Assembly (NCBI RefSeq): GCF_902497745.1
Contig: NZ_CABVHJ010000001.1
Coordinates: 62,001-126,000, forward strand
Length of the DNA: 64,000 bases
Direction of reading: 5' to 3'
Source of the DNA: Pseudomonas fluorescens
GTDB taxonomy: Bacteria > Pseudomonadota > Gammaproteobacteria > Pseudomonadales > Pseudomonadaceae
The notes under the pieces are model-generated. The model was not told the DNA's origin and did no database searches. It worked only from the letters and a program-made list of their open reading frames with translations. Made by a program: the position numbers and the translations under genes. Shown here piece by piece: positions 44,914-54,626 of this stretch (the first letter of the stretch is position 1; every line of letters begins with the position of its first letter).

Positions 44914-46638
44914 TCAGTGACCGGGCGCGGTTTGCCGCCAGGCTTGAGAACGGCGCAGCAAGCCGCGCGAAGCCCACGCCAGCAGCAAGGACACGCCCGC
45001 CGAGGTGAACAGAATCAGGGTCGACATCGCTGCCGCGCCGCCGACGTTGCCGGCGTCGTCCATGTTCAGCACTGCGACCGCCGCAAGAATGGTGTCGGGG
45101 CTGTAGAGGAAGATCGCCGCAGATACCGTGGTCATCGCCGAGACGAACAGGTAGCGCACGATGTCCAGCAACGCTGGCAGGCAGATCGGCACGGTGACGC
45201 GCAGGTAGTGCCGATACAGAGGGGCTTTGAGCGACAGCGCTGCGGCTTCGAACTCGGCGTCGAGTTGGCGCAACGCGGTGGTCGCGGTCATTTGTGCGGT
45301 GGTCAAATAATGCGCAATGGTGCAGATGATCAGCAGCGTCATCGTCCCGTAGAGCACATGCAGCGGGTTGCCAGTGAGGTTGAAGAAGAAAACGTAACCC
45401 AAACCCAGCACCAGCCCCGGCACCGCCATCGGCACGAAACTGAGCATGCGCAGGGCTAGATTGAGGCCGCGTTGACTGCGGGTTTTCTCCATCAGATAGG
45501 CGCCGGTAAAAATCAGCACGCTGCCGATCAACGCCGTGCCCAACGCCATTTTCAAACTGTTGCTGTAAGCCAGCCAGCCACCGCCAGCGGTTTCGTTGAA
45601 CTGGTAATGGTTGAGCGACAGCGACAGGTTGTACGGCCAGAACTTCACCAGCGACGAGAACACCGCCATGCCGAACACCAGAATCAACGCGGCGCTGATC
45701 AACAAGACAATCGCCAAATAGCAGCCGTCGCGCAGCTTCGACGGCGTCGGTTTAAACACCTGCGCCCGCCCGCTCATGGAGTCGCCGTGACGCCGACGCA
45801 GCCAGGCATCGACACCGAAGCTGAACAGCGCCGGCAGCAACAGCACCATGCCGATCAATGCGCCGCGACCGAATTGTTGTTGGCCGACCACGGCTTTGTA
45901 GGCCTCCAGCGCCAGCACTTGATAGTCGCCACCGACCACCACCGGCACACCGAAATCGGTGATGGTCAGGGTGAACACCAGACAGAACGCGGCGAATACT
46001 GCTTGGCGAGTGGCCGGCCAAGTGATGCTGCGAAACGCCTTGGCCGGACTGGCGCCCATGCTCGACGCCGCGTCGAACAAGCGCGCATCGGCCAGCGACA
46101 ATGCCGAGAGCAGAATCATCAACGCATGCGGAAAGGTGTAAATCACCTCACCCAGCACAATCCCCCAGAACCCGTAGATGTTGTCCGAGAGCAGTCCGCG
46201 CAACATGCCCTGATTGCCGAACAGATAAACCAGTGCAATCCCCGGCAGCATCGATGGCGCCATCAGCGGCAGCAGGGAAATGCCGCGCCAGATGCCTTTC
46301 GCCGGAATCAGCGTGCGTTGCAGCGCGTAGGCAAACAGATAGGCCAGCGGTACGACTATGGCCGCGACGCTGAGGGACACTTTCAGGCTGTTGCCGAGCA
46401 GCCAGTGGAAATTCTCGCTGCTCACCAACTCCTTCGCCGCGAGCCAGCCACCGCCCTGCCCGGCCTCGCTGCTGAAACCACGCCAGAAGATCGCCAGCAA
46501 CGGCAGCAACACCGCGACGCCGAGCAACAGCAGCAGAAGGACTTTGCCGCCGACGACAAAGATGCGATCGCCGATCTCGGCTTTCGAGGACTGTCGCACC
46601 TGCTTGTGCGGTAGCGGCAGCGCGAGGTTGCTGTTCAT
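44914..46638 (-). CDS. ABC transporter permease, two fused membrane domains (PhnU/PhnV-type)
   Basis: A 574-residue permease with two tandem transmembrane domains of about six helices each, and two copies of the coupling EAA-type loop (KAFRSITWPATRQAVFAAF and ALSLKAPLYRHYLRVTVPICLPALLD). Fused permeases of this form occur in aminophosphonate and ferric-iron importers. The start at 46638 overlaps the ATPase stop; sequence upstream in the same frame is a reading of the ATPase gene in another frame and is excluded. It ends 27 bases before the binding-protein start. Confidence 0.87.
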   Translation of the reverse strand: MNSNLALPLPHKQVRQSSKAEIGDRIFVVGGKVLLLLLLGVAVLLPLLAIFWRGFSSEAGQGGGWLAAKELVSSENFHWLLGNSLKVSLSVAAIVVPLAYLFAYALQRTLIPAKGIWRGISLLPLMAPSMLPGIALVYLFGNQGMLRGLLSDNIYGFWGIVLGEVIYTFPHALMILLSALSLADARLFDAASSMGASPAKAFRSITWPATRQAVFAAFCLVFTLTITDFGVPVVVGGDYQVLALEAYKAVVGQQQFGRGALIGMVLLLPALFSFGVDAWLRRRHGDSMSGRAQVFKPTPSKLRDGCYLAIVLLISAALILVFGMAVFSSLVKFWPYNLSLSLNHYQFNETAGGGWLAYSNSLKMALGTALIGSVLIFTGAYLMEKTRSQRGLNLALRMLSFVPMAVPGLVLGLGYVFFFNLTGNPLHVLYGTMTLLIICTIAHYLTTAQMTATTALRQLDAEFEAAALSLKAPLYRHYLRVTVPICLPALLDIVRYLFVSAMTTVSAAIFLYSPDTILAAVAVLNMDDAGNVGGAAAMSTLILFTSAGVSLLLAWASRGLLRRSQAWRQTAPGH

Positions 46639-47714
46639 CAGGCAAACACCTGCAGGCTGCGCGGCGGCAAGGCGACCATGATTTGCTGGGCGCCGAGGCG
46701 CAGCATGGCTTCCGGGGCGAGTTCGGCGAGCAGTGCGTGGCCCGGCAGTTGATCGAGTTCGAAGCTCATGCGGCAGCGGTTGCCGAGGAAAGTGATTTCG
46801 CGGACTTTGGCCGGGAACAGGTTTTCTTCGTGCACCGGCGGATTGACGTTGATCGCTTCCGGGCGGCAGAACAAACGGCCCGAGGCGCGCTGAATGCTGC
46901 CGTCGCTGAGGCGCAGGTTCATCCCGCCGACCTGCGCGTGAGTGTCGCTGCTGCGCTGGAACGGCAGCCAGTTGCCCTGCCCGACAAACTCGGCCACGAA
47001 CGGCGTGGCCGGGCGGTTGTAGATTTCCTGCGGGGTGGCGTACTGCTCGACGCGGCCGTTGTTCATCACCGCGATGCGGTCGGCCATCAGCATGGCTTCG
47101 TCCTGATTGTGCGTGACCATCAGGGTGGTGATGCCGAGGTTGCGCTGCAGTTGGCGCAACTCGGTGCACAGATGCTCGCGGACGCGGGCGTCGAGCGCCG
47201 ACATCGGTTCGTCGAGCAACAGCAGCGACGGTGCCGGCGCCAGCGCGCGGGCCAGCGCTACACGTTGCTGTTGGCCGCCGGACAATTGGCCGGGGTACTT
47301 TTTCTCGCTGCCGGTGAGGCCAACCAGTTCCAGCATCTGTCCGACACGGCGACGTACTTCGTCGCGGCCGCTGCCGGCGAGGCCGTAGGCAATGTTCGCT
47401 TCGACGGTCAGATTGGGAAACAGCGCGTAAGACTGGAACAGAATCCCGTAATCACGGGCTTGCGGGGCGAGGTGCGAGACGTCGCGCTCGCCGAGGTACA
47501 ACTCGCCGCTGTCCTGCTTTTCCAGACCGGCAATGCAGCGCAGCAACGTGGTTTTACCGCAGCCCGAGGGGCCGAGCAGGCACACCAGTTCACCGGCGGC
47601 GACGTCGAGGGAGACGTTATCCAGTGCGGTAAACGCGCCGAAGCGTTTCTGCACGCCGCGCACTTTCATCGGCGCACCGGGGTTGGTCAGGGCAGTTGCG
47701 ATGGCAGGATTCAT
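46638..47714 (-). CDS. ABC transporter ATP-binding protein (PhnT2-type)
   Basis: A 358-residue importer ATPase with Walker A GPSGCGKTTLL, signature LSGGQQQRVALARA, Walker B LLLLDEPMSALD, switch VTHNQDEAM and a C-terminal TOBE-like regulatory domain of about 110 residues. It is the first transporter gene of the operon and its stop overlaps the permease start. Specificity is assigned through neighbours, since the sequence is also close to iron and polyamine importers. Confidence 0.87.
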   Translation of the reverse strand: MNPAIATALTNPGAPMKVRGVQKRFGAFTALDNVSLDVAAGELVCLLGPSGCGKTTLLRCIAGLEKQDSGELYLGERDVSHLAPQARDYGILFQSYALFPNLTVEANIAYGLAGSGRDEVRRRVGQMLELVGLTGSEKKYPGQLSGGQQQRVALARALAPAPSLLLLDEPMSALDARVREHLCTELRQLQRNLGITTLMVTHNQDEAMLMADRIAVMNNGRVEQYATPQEIYNRPATPFVAEFVGQGNWLPFQRSSDTHAQVGGMNLRLSDGSIQRASGRLFCRPEAINVNPPVHEENLFPAKVREITFLGNRCRMSFELDQLPGHALLAELAPEAMLRLGAQQIMVALPPRSLQVFA

Positions 47715-47847
47715 GGACAGACCTCATCAAGCAGATGGGGCCAATCCTAGAGTTGTAATGCGTCCGTCATGTGGCAACGAGGCAAAAACTGGTGATAGTG
47801 GTATTCGGGGATTTTGGTTCAGATTTTGTGTTGCCTGAGCTGACGCC

Positions 47848-47923
47848 TTCGCGAGCAGGCTCGCTCCCACAGGGGATAGTGTTCACAACCCAAATCCAAT
47901 GTGGGAGCGAGCCTGCTCGCGAA
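47848..47923. repeat. REP pair, GTGGGAGCGAGC family, CCTG subtype
   Basis: Inverted arms about 27 bases apart in the gap between the LysR gene and the transporter operon, which run in the same direction, so it lies near or inside the operon promoter region. Confidence 0.93.
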
Positions 47924-47948
47924 GAGGCCAGCTCGCACACTGAAGATC

Positions 47949-48812
47949 TCAGGCCGGGGACATCTCTTGGGCCAAGCCAAGAAACGCCGCCGGCAACCGC
48001 GCGCCCTTGCGCTCTTTCAGGCAATACAGATATTCAGGAATCTGCGGCGCATTCTCGATCGTCAGCACGCGCAACTGCGGGTCATGCGGCACTTCCTGGC
48101 GGGCAATGATGCTGATGCCAATATTGCGCAACACCGCCTCACGGATCGACTCACGGCTGCCAATCTCCAACAGCGGCCCGAAGCTCACCCCGGCACTGGC
48201 GAGCAACTCTTCCGTCAGCCGCCTCGTGGTCGAACCCGACTCGCGCATCAACAACGTATGCCCGGCCAGCGCGCTCAACGCCACATGCTCCTGCGCCGCC
48301 AGCGGATGATTGCGATGCACCGCCAGCACCAGCGGATCAGTGCCGAGCACCCGGCGAATCAACCGCGCGTCATCCAGCAATTGCGACGATGCAGCGATGT
48401 CCACCCGATAATCCTCCAGCGCCTCGAGCACCTGCTGCGAATTACCGATTTCCACCGACACTTCCACCTGCGGCAAGCGCTCGCGAAAGGTCTTCACCAG
48501 ATCGAGGATGTAATACGGCGCCGTCGCCGCAATGCGCAAAGTGCCCTGCACCTGGCCGCTGTTGCGCAGGAAGAACTCGATATCGGCCTCTTGCTGCAAC
48601 AGCGTCTTAACCATCGGCAGCAACCGCGCGCCTTCATCACTGACGCTCAGGCGTCGGCCGCCACGGTAGAACAGCTCCACCGAATACTGGCTTTCCAGAT
48701 TACGGATCTGCGTGGTCACGGTCGGTTGGCTGAGGCCGAGCTTTTTCGCCGCCAGCGTGATGCTGCCCAGGCGGGCGACCATGTAAAACGCTTTCAGCTC
48801 GGCACTCAGCAC
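47949..48812 (-). CDS. LysR-family regulator, phosphonate-cluster type
   Basis: A 287-residue LysR regulator with a winged helix-turn-helix (GSITLAAKKLGLSQPTVTTQIRNLE) and a type-2 periplasmic-binding-like effector domain. It starts with GTG. It sits directly upstream of the aminophosphonate-type transporter genes on the same strand rather than divergent from them; it is most likely their activator. The cadA gene ends only 13 bases from its start, on the same strand. Confidence 0.88.
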   Translation of the reverse strand: MLSAELKAFYMVARLGSITLAAKKLGLSQPTVTTQIRNLESQYSVELFYRGGRRLSVSDEGARLLPMVKTLLQQEADIEFFLRNSGQVQGTLRIAATAPYYILDLVKTFRERLPQVEVSVEIGNSQQVLEALEDYRVDIAASSQLLDDARLIRRVLGTDPLVLAVHRNHPLAAQEHVALSALAGHTLLMRESGSTTRRLTEELLASAGVSFGPLLEIGSRESIREAVLRNIGISIIARQEVPHDPQLRVLTIENAPQIPEYLYCLKERKGARLPAAFLGLAQEMSPA

Positions 48813-48825
48813 AACCTTTCCTCAT

Positions 48826-51135
48826 CTATTTGCGCAGCAGGCGCAAACCGTTGAACACCACCAGCAGGCTCACGCCCATGTCGGCGAACACCGCCATCCA
48901 CATGGTGGCGAGTCCGGCGAAGGTTACCGCAAGAAAGATAGCTTTGATCACCAGAGCCAGCGCGATGTTCTGTTTCAGGATACTCGCGGTGTTGCGCGAC
49001 AGGCTGATGAACGCCGGGATCTTGCGCAGATCGTCGTCCATCAGGGCGACATCGGCGGTTTCAATCGCCGTATCGGTGCCGGCAGCGGCCATGGCGAAAC
49101 CAATCTCGGCGCGGGCCAGTGCCGGGGCGTCGTTGATGCCGTCGCCAACCATGCCGACTCGCCGGCCCTGTGCATAAAGGTCTTCGATGGCTTGCAGCTT
49201 GTCGGTCGGCAACAGGTCGCCACGGGCCTCGTCGATGCCGACCTGCGCGGCAATCGCTTGAGCGGTGTGGACGTTATCGCCGGTGAGCATCAGGGTTTTC
49301 ACCCCGAGTTCATGCAGCTGACGGATCGCTTCGCGGCTGGTTTCCTTGACCGTGTCGGCCACCGCGAACAGCGCCAGCGGGCCGGAGCTGTCGAGCAGCA
49401 GCACCACGGATTTGCCCTGCTTCTCCAGTGCGAAGAGTTTCTCTTCCAGTGCTGGCGAGCACAGGCCCAGCTCTTCGACCAGACGATGGTTGCCCAAGTG
49501 ATAAGTCTGGCCGTTGATTTCGCCTTTGACGCCACGCCCGCCCAATGCTTCGAAGTTATCCACAATCAGCGCTTGGAAGTTTTTATCCACAGCGGCGTTG
49601 GCGATGGCCAGAGACACCGGGTGATCGGAACGCCCTGCCAACGCCGCCGCAATTGCCGGAGCCGTGGCATCGGCAGTCGGGTCCAGCGACAGGTAATCGG
49701 TCTGCACCGGTTTGCCGTGGGTGATCGTGCCGGTTTTATCCAGCGCCAGATAATCGAGCTTGAAACCACCCTCGAGGTACACGCCGCCCTTGACCAGAAT
49801 GCCTTTGCGCGCCGCTGCCGCGAGGCCGCTGACGATGGTCACCGGGGTGGAAATCACCAGTGCACATGGGCACGCGACCACCAGCAACACCAGCGCGCGG
49901 TAGATCCAGTCGAACCACACGGCGCCCATGAACAGCGGCGGAATGATCGCCACGGCCAAGGCAAAGACGAACACCACGGGCGTGTAGATTTTCGAGAATT
50001 GATCAACGAAGCGCTGGGTCGGCGCGCGCGCACCCTGGGCCTGTTCGACGGCGTGGATGATCCGCGCCAGAGTCGAATTGTTCGCCGCTGCGCTGACCAC
50101 GTATTCCAGCGAACCGGCCTGGTTGATGGTGCCGGCGAAGACTTTATCGCCGACGGTTTTTTCTACCGGCAGGCTTTCCCCGGTGATCGGTGCCTGGTCG
50201 ATGGTCGAACTGCCGCTGACCACTTCGCCGTCCAGCGCAATGCGCTCGCCGGGCTTCACTCGCACACGGGCGCCGAGCTCGACGCTTTTCACATCCTGTT
50301 CAATCCAGCTGCCGTCAGCCTGCAACACCGTGGCTTGCTCCGGCGTCATCTGCATCAAGCCGCTGATCGCGTTGCGCGCACGGTCCAGCGAGCGCGCTTC
50401 GATCAACTCGGCGACGGTGAACAGGAACATCACCATCGCCGCTTCCGGCCACTGACCGATGAGGATGGCACCAGTGACGGCGATGCTCATCAGCGCATTG
50501 ATGTTGAGGTTGCGGTTCTTCAGGGCGATCCAGCCCTTTTTGTAGGTGGTCAGGCCACCGCTGAGGATCGACACCAGCGCGATGATCGCCACCACCCAGG
50601 TCGGTGCGGCATTGGTGAAGTGAATGACTTCAGCGGCGAGCGCGCCGACACCGGACAGCGCCAGCGGCCACCAGTGTTTTTTCACTGGCGCCGGGGCCGG
50701 CGCTTCGACGCCCGCCTCCAGCGGTTCGGCGTGCATGCCGAGGGATTTGATTGCTTCCGTGATCGGCTCGGTGCCCGGCAAGTTATGGGTCACGCCAAGT
50801 ACACGGTTGATCAGATTGAATTCCAGTTGCTGCACGCCGGCGAGCTTGCCGAGCTTGTTCTGGATCAGCGTCTGCTCGGTCGGGCAGTCCATCGCCTCGA
50901 TGCGGAAGCTGCTCAGCCGCGCATCAGCGCTGGTTTTCTCGCTCAGTTGCACCAACGCAGGGACAGCCGTTTTCGACGAGCAGCAGGAATCTTCGTGCGC
51001 ATGAACCGGTGCCGGTGCCGCGACTTTCGACCCGCAGCAGGAATCGCCGCCATGTGAGTGCTTATGCACAGGCTGCAATTTATGACTGTGATCGTGGCCG
51101 TCGCCGGGCTTGTGGGTGTGCTGGGAATCGCTCAT
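48826..51135 (-). CDS. cadA: Cd/Zn/Pb-exporting P1B-type ATPase CadA
   Basis: A 769-residue metal pump. The N-terminal about 70 residues are rich in His and contain two CCxSK-type repeats (SCCGSK, SCCSSK) followed by a heavy-metal-associated domain with MDCPTEQTL. Then come the phosphatase TGESLPV loop, the membrane CPC motif in ACPCALVIS, the phosphorylation site DKTGTITHGKP, a DHPVS nucleotide-binding motif and GDGINDAPAL. The CPC motif plus a metal-rich N-terminus places it in the Zn/Cd/Pb group rather than Cu. It is divergent from its regulator cadR. Confidence 0.95.
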   Translation of the reverse strand: MSDSQHTHKPGDGHDHSHKLQPVHKHSHGGDSCCGSKVAAPAPVHAHEDSCCSSKTAVPALVQLSEKTSADARLSSFRIEAMDCPTEQTLIQNKLGKLAGVQQLEFNLINRVLGVTHNLPGTEPITEAIKSLGMHAEPLEAGVEAPAPAPVKKHWWPLALSGVGALAAEVIHFTNAAPTWVVAIIALVSILSGGLTTYKKGWIALKNRNLNINALMSIAVTGAILIGQWPEAAMVMFLFTVAELIEARSLDRARNAISGLMQMTPEQATVLQADGSWIEQDVKSVELGARVRVKPGERIALDGEVVSGSSTIDQAPITGESLPVEKTVGDKVFAGTINQAGSLEYVVSAAANNSTLARIIHAVEQAQGARAPTQRFVDQFSKIYTPVVFVFALAVAIIPPLFMGAVWFDWIYRALVLLVVACPCALVISTPVTIVSGLAAAARKGILVKGGVYLEGGFKLDYLALDKTGTITHGKPVQTDYLSLDPTADATAPAIAAALAGRSDHPVSLAIANAAVDKNFQALIVDNFEALGGRGVKGEINGQTYHLGNHRLVEELGLCSPALEEKLFALEKQGKSVVLLLDSSGPLALFAVADTVKETSREAIRQLHELGVKTLMLTGDNVHTAQAIAAQVGIDEARGDLLPTDKLQAIEDLYAQGRRVGMVGDGINDAPALARAEIGFAMAAAGTDTAIETADVALMDDDLRKIPAFISLSRNTASILKQNIALALVIKAIFLAVTFAGLATMWMAVFADMGVSLLVVFNGLRLLRK

Positions 51136-51165
51136 TGGTCGCGTCCATGAAGGTGCCTGTTGCCA

Positions 51166-51196
51166 AGTAAAGACCCTGTAGCCACTATAGGGTCAA
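51166..51196 (-). promoter_or_regulatory. cadA promoter with MerR-type operator
   Basis: On the minus strand TTGACC (51196-51191) and TTTACT (51171-51166) are 19 bases apart, the over-long spacer typical of MerR-controlled promoters. The spacer is a nearly perfect palindrome at 51172-51194 (GACCCTATAGTGGCTACAGGGTC in pieces GACCCTATAG and CTACAGGGTC). Binding of CadR would twist the promoter to align the boxes. Confidence 0.85.
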
Positions 51197-51219
51197 GCAC
51201 CCTTTTGGAGATTGCCGTC

Positions 51220-51669
51220 ATGAAGATCGGAGAACTGGCCAAGTTGACCGACTGCGCCGTGGAAACCATCCGCTATTACGAGCGCGAAAACCTCCTGCCA
51301 GAGCCGGCACGCAGCGACGGCAACTACCGCGTCTACACCCAGGCCCACGCCGAACGCCTGACCTTCATCCGCAACTGCCGCACCCTCGACATGACCCTCG
51401 AAGAGATTCGCAGCCTGCTGGCCATGCGTGACAGCCCGCAGGATCAGTGTGAAAGCGTGAATACGCTGATCGACGAGCATATCCAGCATGTGAAGGCGCG
51501 GATTGATGGGCTGCTGGCGTTGCAGACGCAGTTACTCGACCTGCGCCAACGCTGTGGCGAAGGGCCGATGGCCGATCAATGCGGGATTTTGCAGCGGCTG
51601 GAAGTGAGTGGCGGGGTTGTTGCGACGGAAGTGGAACACTCCCACGTCGGCCGCAGCCACGGCCATTAA
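51220..51669 (+). CDS. cadR: Cd-responsive MerR-family regulator CadR
   Basis: A 149-residue MerR-type activator. The N-terminal helix-turn-helix is MKIGELAKLTDCAVETIRYYE, in two pieces, and metal-binding cysteines occur in DQCESV, QRCGEG and DQCGIL, the Cys77/112/119-like pattern of P. putida CadR. The C-terminus is His-rich (HSHVGRSHGH), also a CadR feature. The start at 51220 has a TTGGAG ribosome site. It is divergent from cadA with the shared operator between them. Confidence 0.95.
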   Translation: MKIGELAKLTDCAVETIRYYERENLLPEPARSDGNYRVYTQAHAERLTFIRNCRTLDMTLEEIRSLLAMRDSPQDQCESVNTLIDEHIQHVKARIDGLLALQTQLLDLRQRCGEGPMADQCGILQRLEVSGGVVATEVEHSHVGRSHGH

Positions 51670-51687
51670 GACTCACGCAAAACCAAA

Positions 51688-51778
51688 TGTGGGAGCGAGC
51701 CTGCTCGCGAAAGCGGTGTATCAGTCGACATTTCTATGACTGACATGCCCTCTTCGCGAGCAGGCTCGCTCCCACAGG
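51688..51778. repeat. REP pair, GTGGGAGCGAGC family, CCTG subtype
   Basis: Inverted arms about 42 bases apart between the convergent cadR and thyA genes. Confidence 0.93.
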
Positions 51779-51794
51779 GGTTTTATGCAACGGC

Positions 51795-52766
51795 TTAGAC
51801 CGCCATTGGCGCGGTCATTGGCGCGTGATGCTCATAGCCTTCCAGCGAGAAATCGCTCGGCTCGACCAGCTCCAGCCATTCCGGCTGGTACACGCCCGTT
51901 TTGGCAAACTCCGGCACGCGATCGGAGATTTTCAGTTTCGGCATGGCGAACGGCTCGCGCTTGAGCTGTTCGTTGAGCATGTCCAGATGGTTCTCGTAGA
52001 CGTGCGCATCACCGATGAAATAGGTGAACCAACGCGGCGTGTAGCCGGTCAGGCGACCGATCAGGCTCAGCAGCGCGGCGCCTTCGGTGAGGTTGAACGG
52101 CGTGCCCAGGCCCAGATCATTCGAACGGATGTAGAGGGTCAGGGAGATTTCCTTGGTCTCGACATTCGGGTGGAACTGGTACAGCAGATGGCACGGCGGC
52201 AGTGCCATTTCATCCAGCTGCGCGACGTTCCAGCCGTGGAACAGAATACGCCGGCTGCCCGGATCGTTGATGATCGTGTCGACGCACTGGCGCACCTGGT
52301 CGATGGCTTTGTACAGCACCACGTAAGCCTGGCCGTCTTCTTCGCCCTGAGCGATCTGCTTGTAGCCGTTGCTCAGGGTTTGTTCGATGGCGGCGGTGTT
52401 GCTCAGCGGGATCTGCTTGTACGCCGGCCATTTGCGCCATTGCACGCCGTAGATTTCGCCGAGGTCGTCGTCGCCCTGACGGAACGGGTTGGCCAGCCAT
52501 TGCGCGTTTTCGTTGGCGTTCTGGTCCCAGACCTTGCAGCCCAGCGCACGGAATTCAGCCGCGTTGTTCACGCCACGGAGAAAACCGCACATCTCGCCGA
52601 TGGCCGATTTGAAGGCCATTTTGCGCGTGGTGATCGCCGGAAAACCTTCCTGCAGATCGAAACGCAGCATCGCCCCCGGGAAACTGATGGTGTTGATGCC
52701 GGTGCGGTTGGCTTGCTTGGTGCCGTTCTGAATAACGTGCGAGACCAGTTCGAGATATTGCTTCAT
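51795..52766 (-). CDS. thyA: thymidylate synthase ThyA
   Basis: A 323-residue enzyme converting dUMP to dTMP. Motifs: [19 protein letters not shown] near the N-terminus, the active-site Cys in [11 protein letters not shown], and DAHVYENHL. It is longer than the 264-residue E. coli enzyme, with an insertion of about 50 residues in the central region (around [22 protein letters not shown]), which is usual in Pseudomonas. It follows lgt on the same strand, as is common. Confidence 0.97.
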   Translation of the reverse strand: MKQYLELVSHVIQNGTKQANRTGINTISFPGAMLRFDLQEGFPAITTRKMAFKSAIGEMCGFLRGVNNAAEFRALGCKVWDQNANENAQWLANPFRQGDDDLGEIYGVQWRKWPAYKQIPLSNTAAIEQTLSNGYKQIAQGEEDGQAYVVLYKAIDQVRQCVDTIINDPGSRRILFHGWNVAQLDEMALPPCHLLYQFHPNVETKEISLTLYIRSNDLGLGTPFNLTEGAALLSLIGRLTGYTPRWFTYFIGDAHVYENHLDMLNEQLKREPFAMPKLKISDRVPEFAKTGVYQPEWLELVEPSDFSLEGYEHHAPMTAPMAV

Positions 52767-52816
52767 GAGTTACCTGTGTCCTTTGAGCCCCGGCGTCGCG
52801 CGCCGGGGTTCGTAGT

Positions 52817-53632
52817 TTAAGCCGTCGGTGCGAGCGGTGCTGCCGGCGCGCGACGATAGGCCAGCCAGATCAGGAACAGCCCGCCGACGATCATCGGCAC
52901 GCAGAGCACCTGGCCCATGGTCAGCCAGTTCCACGCCAGATAGCCCAGTTGCGCATCCGGCACGCGAACGAATTCGACGATGAAACGGAAGATGCCGTAG
53001 AACAGCGCGAACATCCCGGAGACGGCCATGGTCGGACGCGGTTTGCGCGAGAAAATCCACAGGATCAGGAACAGCGCCACGCCTTCCAGTGCGAACTGAT
53101 ACAGCTGCGACGGGTGACGCGGCAGCTGCGCCGGGTCGCTGAACGGCGGGAAGACCATGGCCCACGGCACGTCGGTGGCTTTGCCCCACAACTCGGCGTT
53201 GATGAAGTTACCGATACGCCCGGCGCCCAGACCGATCGGCACCATTGGCGCAACGAAGTCCATCAGTTGGAAGAACGACTTGCCGTTGCGCTTGCCGAAC
53301 CACAAGGCTGCGAGCATTACGCCAATGAACCCGCCGTGGAACGACATGCCGCCCTTCCACACTTCGAAAATCAGCGTCGGGTTGGCCAGATAAGCGCTCA
53401 GATCGTAGAACAGCACATAGCCCAGACGTCCGCCGACGATCACGCCCATCGACATCCAGAAGACCATGTCGGAGAGCTTCTCCTTGGTCCAGGTCGGGTC
53501 GAAACGGTTGAGCCGGCGCGACGCCAGCAGCCACGCACCGCCGATGCCGATCAGGTACATCAGACCGTACCAGTGGATTTTCAGCGGACCGATGGCCAGG
53601 GCCACCGGGTCGATCTGCGGGTAAGGCAGCAT
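52817..53632 (-). CDS. lgt: prolipoprotein diacylglyceryl transferase Lgt
   Basis: A 271-residue inner-membrane enzyme that attaches diacylglycerol to the lipobox cysteine of lipoproteins. Seven membrane segments are apparent. The family signature [16 protein letters not shown] and the [19 protein letters not shown] block (with the essential HGGL-type His) are intact. It precedes thyA by about 50 bases and probably shares a transcript. Confidence 0.97.
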   Translation of the reverse strand: MLPYPQIDPVALAIGPLKIHWYGLMYLIGIGGAWLLASRRLNRFDPTWTKEKLSDMVFWMSMGVIVGGRLGYVLFYDLSAYLANPTLIFEVWKGGMSFHGGFIGVMLAALWFGKRNGKSFFQLMDFVAPMVPIGLGAGRIGNFINAELWGKATDVPWAMVFPPFSDPAQLPRHPSQLYQFALEGVALFLILWIFSRKPRPTMAVSGMFALFYGIFRFIVEFVRVPDAQLGYLAWNWLTMGQVLCVPMIVGGLFLIWLAYRRAPAAPLAPTA

Positions 53633-53711
53633 TGCGACTCCTCGTTAGAGTTGAAACCAAAATTCCCGGGCGACGCTGCCACCACAGGATTAAGCCAGGA
53701 TTGCGACGCGG

Positions 53712-54494
53712 TTAAAGCAGAAAGCTCACACCCACGCTGAACAGCAAAGCGGCGAACAGCCGTTTCAGCAAGCGCGGCGACAATCGATGCGCCAAACGCG
53801 CGCCGATGCGGGCGAAGACCATGCTGGTCAGGGCGATGCCCAGCAGCGCCGGTAAATAAACAAAACCGAGACTATGCGGTGGCAACAACGGATCGTGCCA
53901 CCCCAGAATCATGAAACTTAATGCACTGACCAGCGCGATTGGCAGCCCGCAGGCCGATGACGTAGCCACCGCTTGCTGCATCGGCACGCTGCGCCAGGTC
54001 AGGAACGGCACGGTCAACGAACCGCCGCCCACACCAAAAATCGCCGAGGCCCAGCCAATCACACTGCCGGCCACGGTCAGACCGAGTTTACCCGGCACGG
54101 TTCGGCTGGCCTTGGGCTTGATGTCCAGCGCCAGTTGCACCGAGATGATCAAGGCGAACACGCCGATGATCTTTTGCAGGTGCGGGCCAGAAATCGCCTC
54201 GGCAGTCAGTGCACCGAAACCTGCACCGAGCAGAATGCCGACGGCCATCCACATGAAGATCGGCCAGCGCACCGCGCCGCGTCGATGATGCTCACGCACG
54301 GCGTTGACCGAGGTGAAGATGATCGTCGCCAGCGACGTGCCGACCGCCAGATGGGTGAGGATCGACTGATCAAAGCCCTGCAAGGTGAAACTGAACACCA
54401 GCACCGGGACGATGATGATCCCGCCGCCGACGCCAAACAGCCCGGCCAGCACGCCCGCACAGGCGCCCAGCGCCAGATAGAGCAGAAATTCCAT
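53712..54494 (-). CDS. TauE/SafE-family permease
   Basis: A 260-residue membrane protein with about eight membrane segments. It starts with LYLALGACAGVLAGLFGVGGGIIIVPVLV, the first TauE repeat, and repeats the motif as AIFGVGGGSLTVPFLTW in the second half. TauE/SafE proteins carry small organic anions or sulfur compounds; the substrate is not deducible. The start at 54494 is used because an in-frame upstream stretch is unrelated. Confidence 0.9.
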   Translation of the reverse strand: MEFLLYLALGACAGVLAGLFGVGGGIIIVPVLVFSFTLQGFDQSILTHLAVGTSLATIIFTSVNAVREHHRRGAVRWPIFMWMAVGILLGAGFGALTAEAISGPHLQKIIGVFALIISVQLALDIKPKASRTVPGKLGLTVAGSVIGWASAIFGVGGGSLTVPFLTWRSVPMQQAVATSSACGLPIALVSALSFMILGWHDPLLPPHSLGFVYLPALLGIALTSMVFARIGARLAHRLSPRLLKRLFAALLFSVGVSFLL

Positions 54495-54626
54495 GACCGT
54501 CTCCCCAGACCGCATCCGCAAAACCGGAGCGGCATGGTAACGGATGCACCCCCTTTGGCTCCACTGGCGATGGATGCACGGACGCCGGATGCGTACAGTG
54601 GACAAAAAACACACAAGGACCACCTT

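Noticed and set aside
46639..47169. N-terminal extension of the permease
   Set aside because: It reads the ATP-binding gene in a second frame; the ATGA overlap at 46638 gives a proper start with a hydrophilic N-terminus.
43862..47714. Ferric-iron ABC importer
   Set aside because: The protein families overlap, but the adjoining HD oxygenase and FAD oxidase genes and the LysR regulator favour aminophosphonate. Not fully excluded.
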